Positions 4,508 to 5,176 of a DNA stretch of 5,176 bases are shown in pieces. Source of the stretch: Candidatus Omnitrophota bacterium (GTDB lineage: Bacteria > Ratteibacteria > UBA8468 > B48-G9 > JAFGKM01); the NCBI GenBank assembly GCA_023818785.1, contig JAMWCO010000115.1, forward strand, positions 1 through 5,176. Reading direction: 5' to 3'. Below the pieces are notes generated by a model. It was not told the origin of the DNA, ran no database searches, and was given only the letters and a program-made list of their open reading frames with translations. The stretch's first letter is position 1. Each line of letters starts with the position of its first letter. Both the position numbers and the translations under genes were made by a program.

Positions 4508-5176
4508 TCAAAAAATGGGGTCTTCAACTTTTATCAAAATAGGTAGGGTTTCGTTAACTAATGTTTTACCATTTTTTAATTTGAGTTGTGTAAATCCTAA
4601 ATATTGTGGTTCTTCTCTATATGCAGTAAAATTTCCTTCTAAAATATAATCTTGAATTTTAGCAAAACATCCAGTTTCAATACCTAATTTATTTCGTCTG
4701 AAAATTCTATTAAGTTTATGAGTGTGAGCAATAACTACACAATTAAAATTTTTTATTTTTGTTTCAAAAAATTGAATTGTCCAATCAATAGGGCGAGCCC
4801 TTACTATACTTTGAATTTCTGGATGAGCAATAACACAATCTCCAATTTGTATAAACCAGTTATTTACGACCAACAATTTTTCAGAACTAAAAAAATTTTT
4901 CAGTGATAATCCTAAATTAAATAATTCATTTGCTTTATCTGTTCCCAATTCTCTAATTAAGAATTTTTCTAACCTCAATTCGTGATTAGATTTAATATAA
5001 ATTATTTTTTTACAATGCTTCAATAACTTATTACAAAAAAGTCGTGCTTTTTCAATTTCGTTATCAGTAGATATTTTTTGATAAGTCAAAAATCTTGAAA
5101 AACTATCAAAATTGATTAAATCGCCAGCAATAATTATCAAATCAGCGGGGGTTTTTTTGATATGATTAAAAAAGAT
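4508..5176 (-). CDS. Calcineurin-like metallophosphoesterase, N-terminus beyond right edge
   Basis: The frame is open from the stop (4510-4508) to the window edge, giving 222 visible residues. A TTG at 5140 could serve as a start, but the coding pattern continues through it (IFFNHIKKTPADLIIIAGD). The family's first metal motif, DxH, must lie before that, so the gene is truncated by the window rather than short. Counting from the edge, the metal-binding motifs are G18-D19 in IAGDLIN, N64-H65-E66 in KSNHELR, H118 in IAHPE and H151/H153 in IAHTHKL, in the correct order. The family hydrolyses phosphoesters, such as nucleotides, nucleic acid ends or phosphoproteins, using two metal ions; the substrate here is unknown. 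It reads toward the integrase genes and ends 184 bp from the 92-residue gene. It may be phage cargo or the first host gene beyond the element. Confidence 0.88.
   Translation of the reverse strand: MFFNHIKKTPADLIIIAGDLINFDSFSRFLTYQKISTDNEIEKARLFCNKLLKHCKKIIYIKSNHELRLEKFLIRELGTDKANELFNLGLSLKNFFSSEKLLVVNNWFIQIGDCVIAHPEIQSIVRARPIDWTIQFFETKIKNFNCVVIAHTHKLNRIFRRNKLGIETGCFAKIQDYILEGNFTAYREEPQYLGFTQLKLKNGKTLVNETLPILIKVEDPIF

Noticed and set aside
4404..4519. 10-bp inverted repeat CCCATTTTTT (4404-4413) and AAAAAATGGG (4510-4519)
   Set aside because: Arms about 96 nt apart, mostly A/T, one inside the end of a coding sequence; no sensible hairpin.

Overview
The window is a strongly AT-rich stretch of bacterial DNA with tightly packed genes, standard bacterial code and GGAGG-type ribosome binding sites. 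Gene content points to the lysogeny and integration module of a temperate phage or phage-like integrative element. The markers are a cI/LexA-type repressor with a self-cleaving peptidase domain, a CII-like regulator, an excisionase-like winged HTH protein, a stand-alone RadC-type JAB protein and a tyrosine integrase. The host cannot be named from the sequence. The base composition and integrase style would fit a low-GC or candidate-phylum bacterium, but that is only an impression.

Layout. Positions 1-1333 hold a leftward operon, in order of transcription: CII-like regulator (1333-872), Xis-like wHTH protein (897-715, overlapping the previous gene by 26 nt), JAB protein (698-246), and the start of a fourth, unrecognised gene (220 to beyond the left edge). 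Positions 1334-1657 are a dense control region. Positions 1658-4323 hold a rightward series: S24 repressor, a lipoprotein gene 3 nt after it, the tyrosine integrase, and a 92-residue unknown protein. Positions 4324-4507 are a non-coding interval bordered by near-identical 19-bp repeats. The right end (4508-5176) carries a convergent metallophosphoesterase gene whose N-terminus lies outside the window.

How it may work. The control region carries two near-consensus sigma70-type promoters that face each other: TTGACA-17-TATAAA on the minus strand (1627-1599) and TTGACA-17-TATAAA on the plus strand (1400-1428). The minus promoter would drive the early operon and the plus promoter the repressor series, so the two transcripts would overlap antisense for about 157 nt. 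This resembles the face-to-face switch known from P2/186-type phages. The overlap holds two long interleaved stems (13 bp and 10 bp) that would form a pseudoknot. On the minus strand one stem ends in seven T residues like an intrinsic terminator, which suggests an attenuator or a small regulatory RNA in front of the CII-like gene. This is the most unusual part of the window. No promoter, RNA or function here has been tested; these are readings of sequence.
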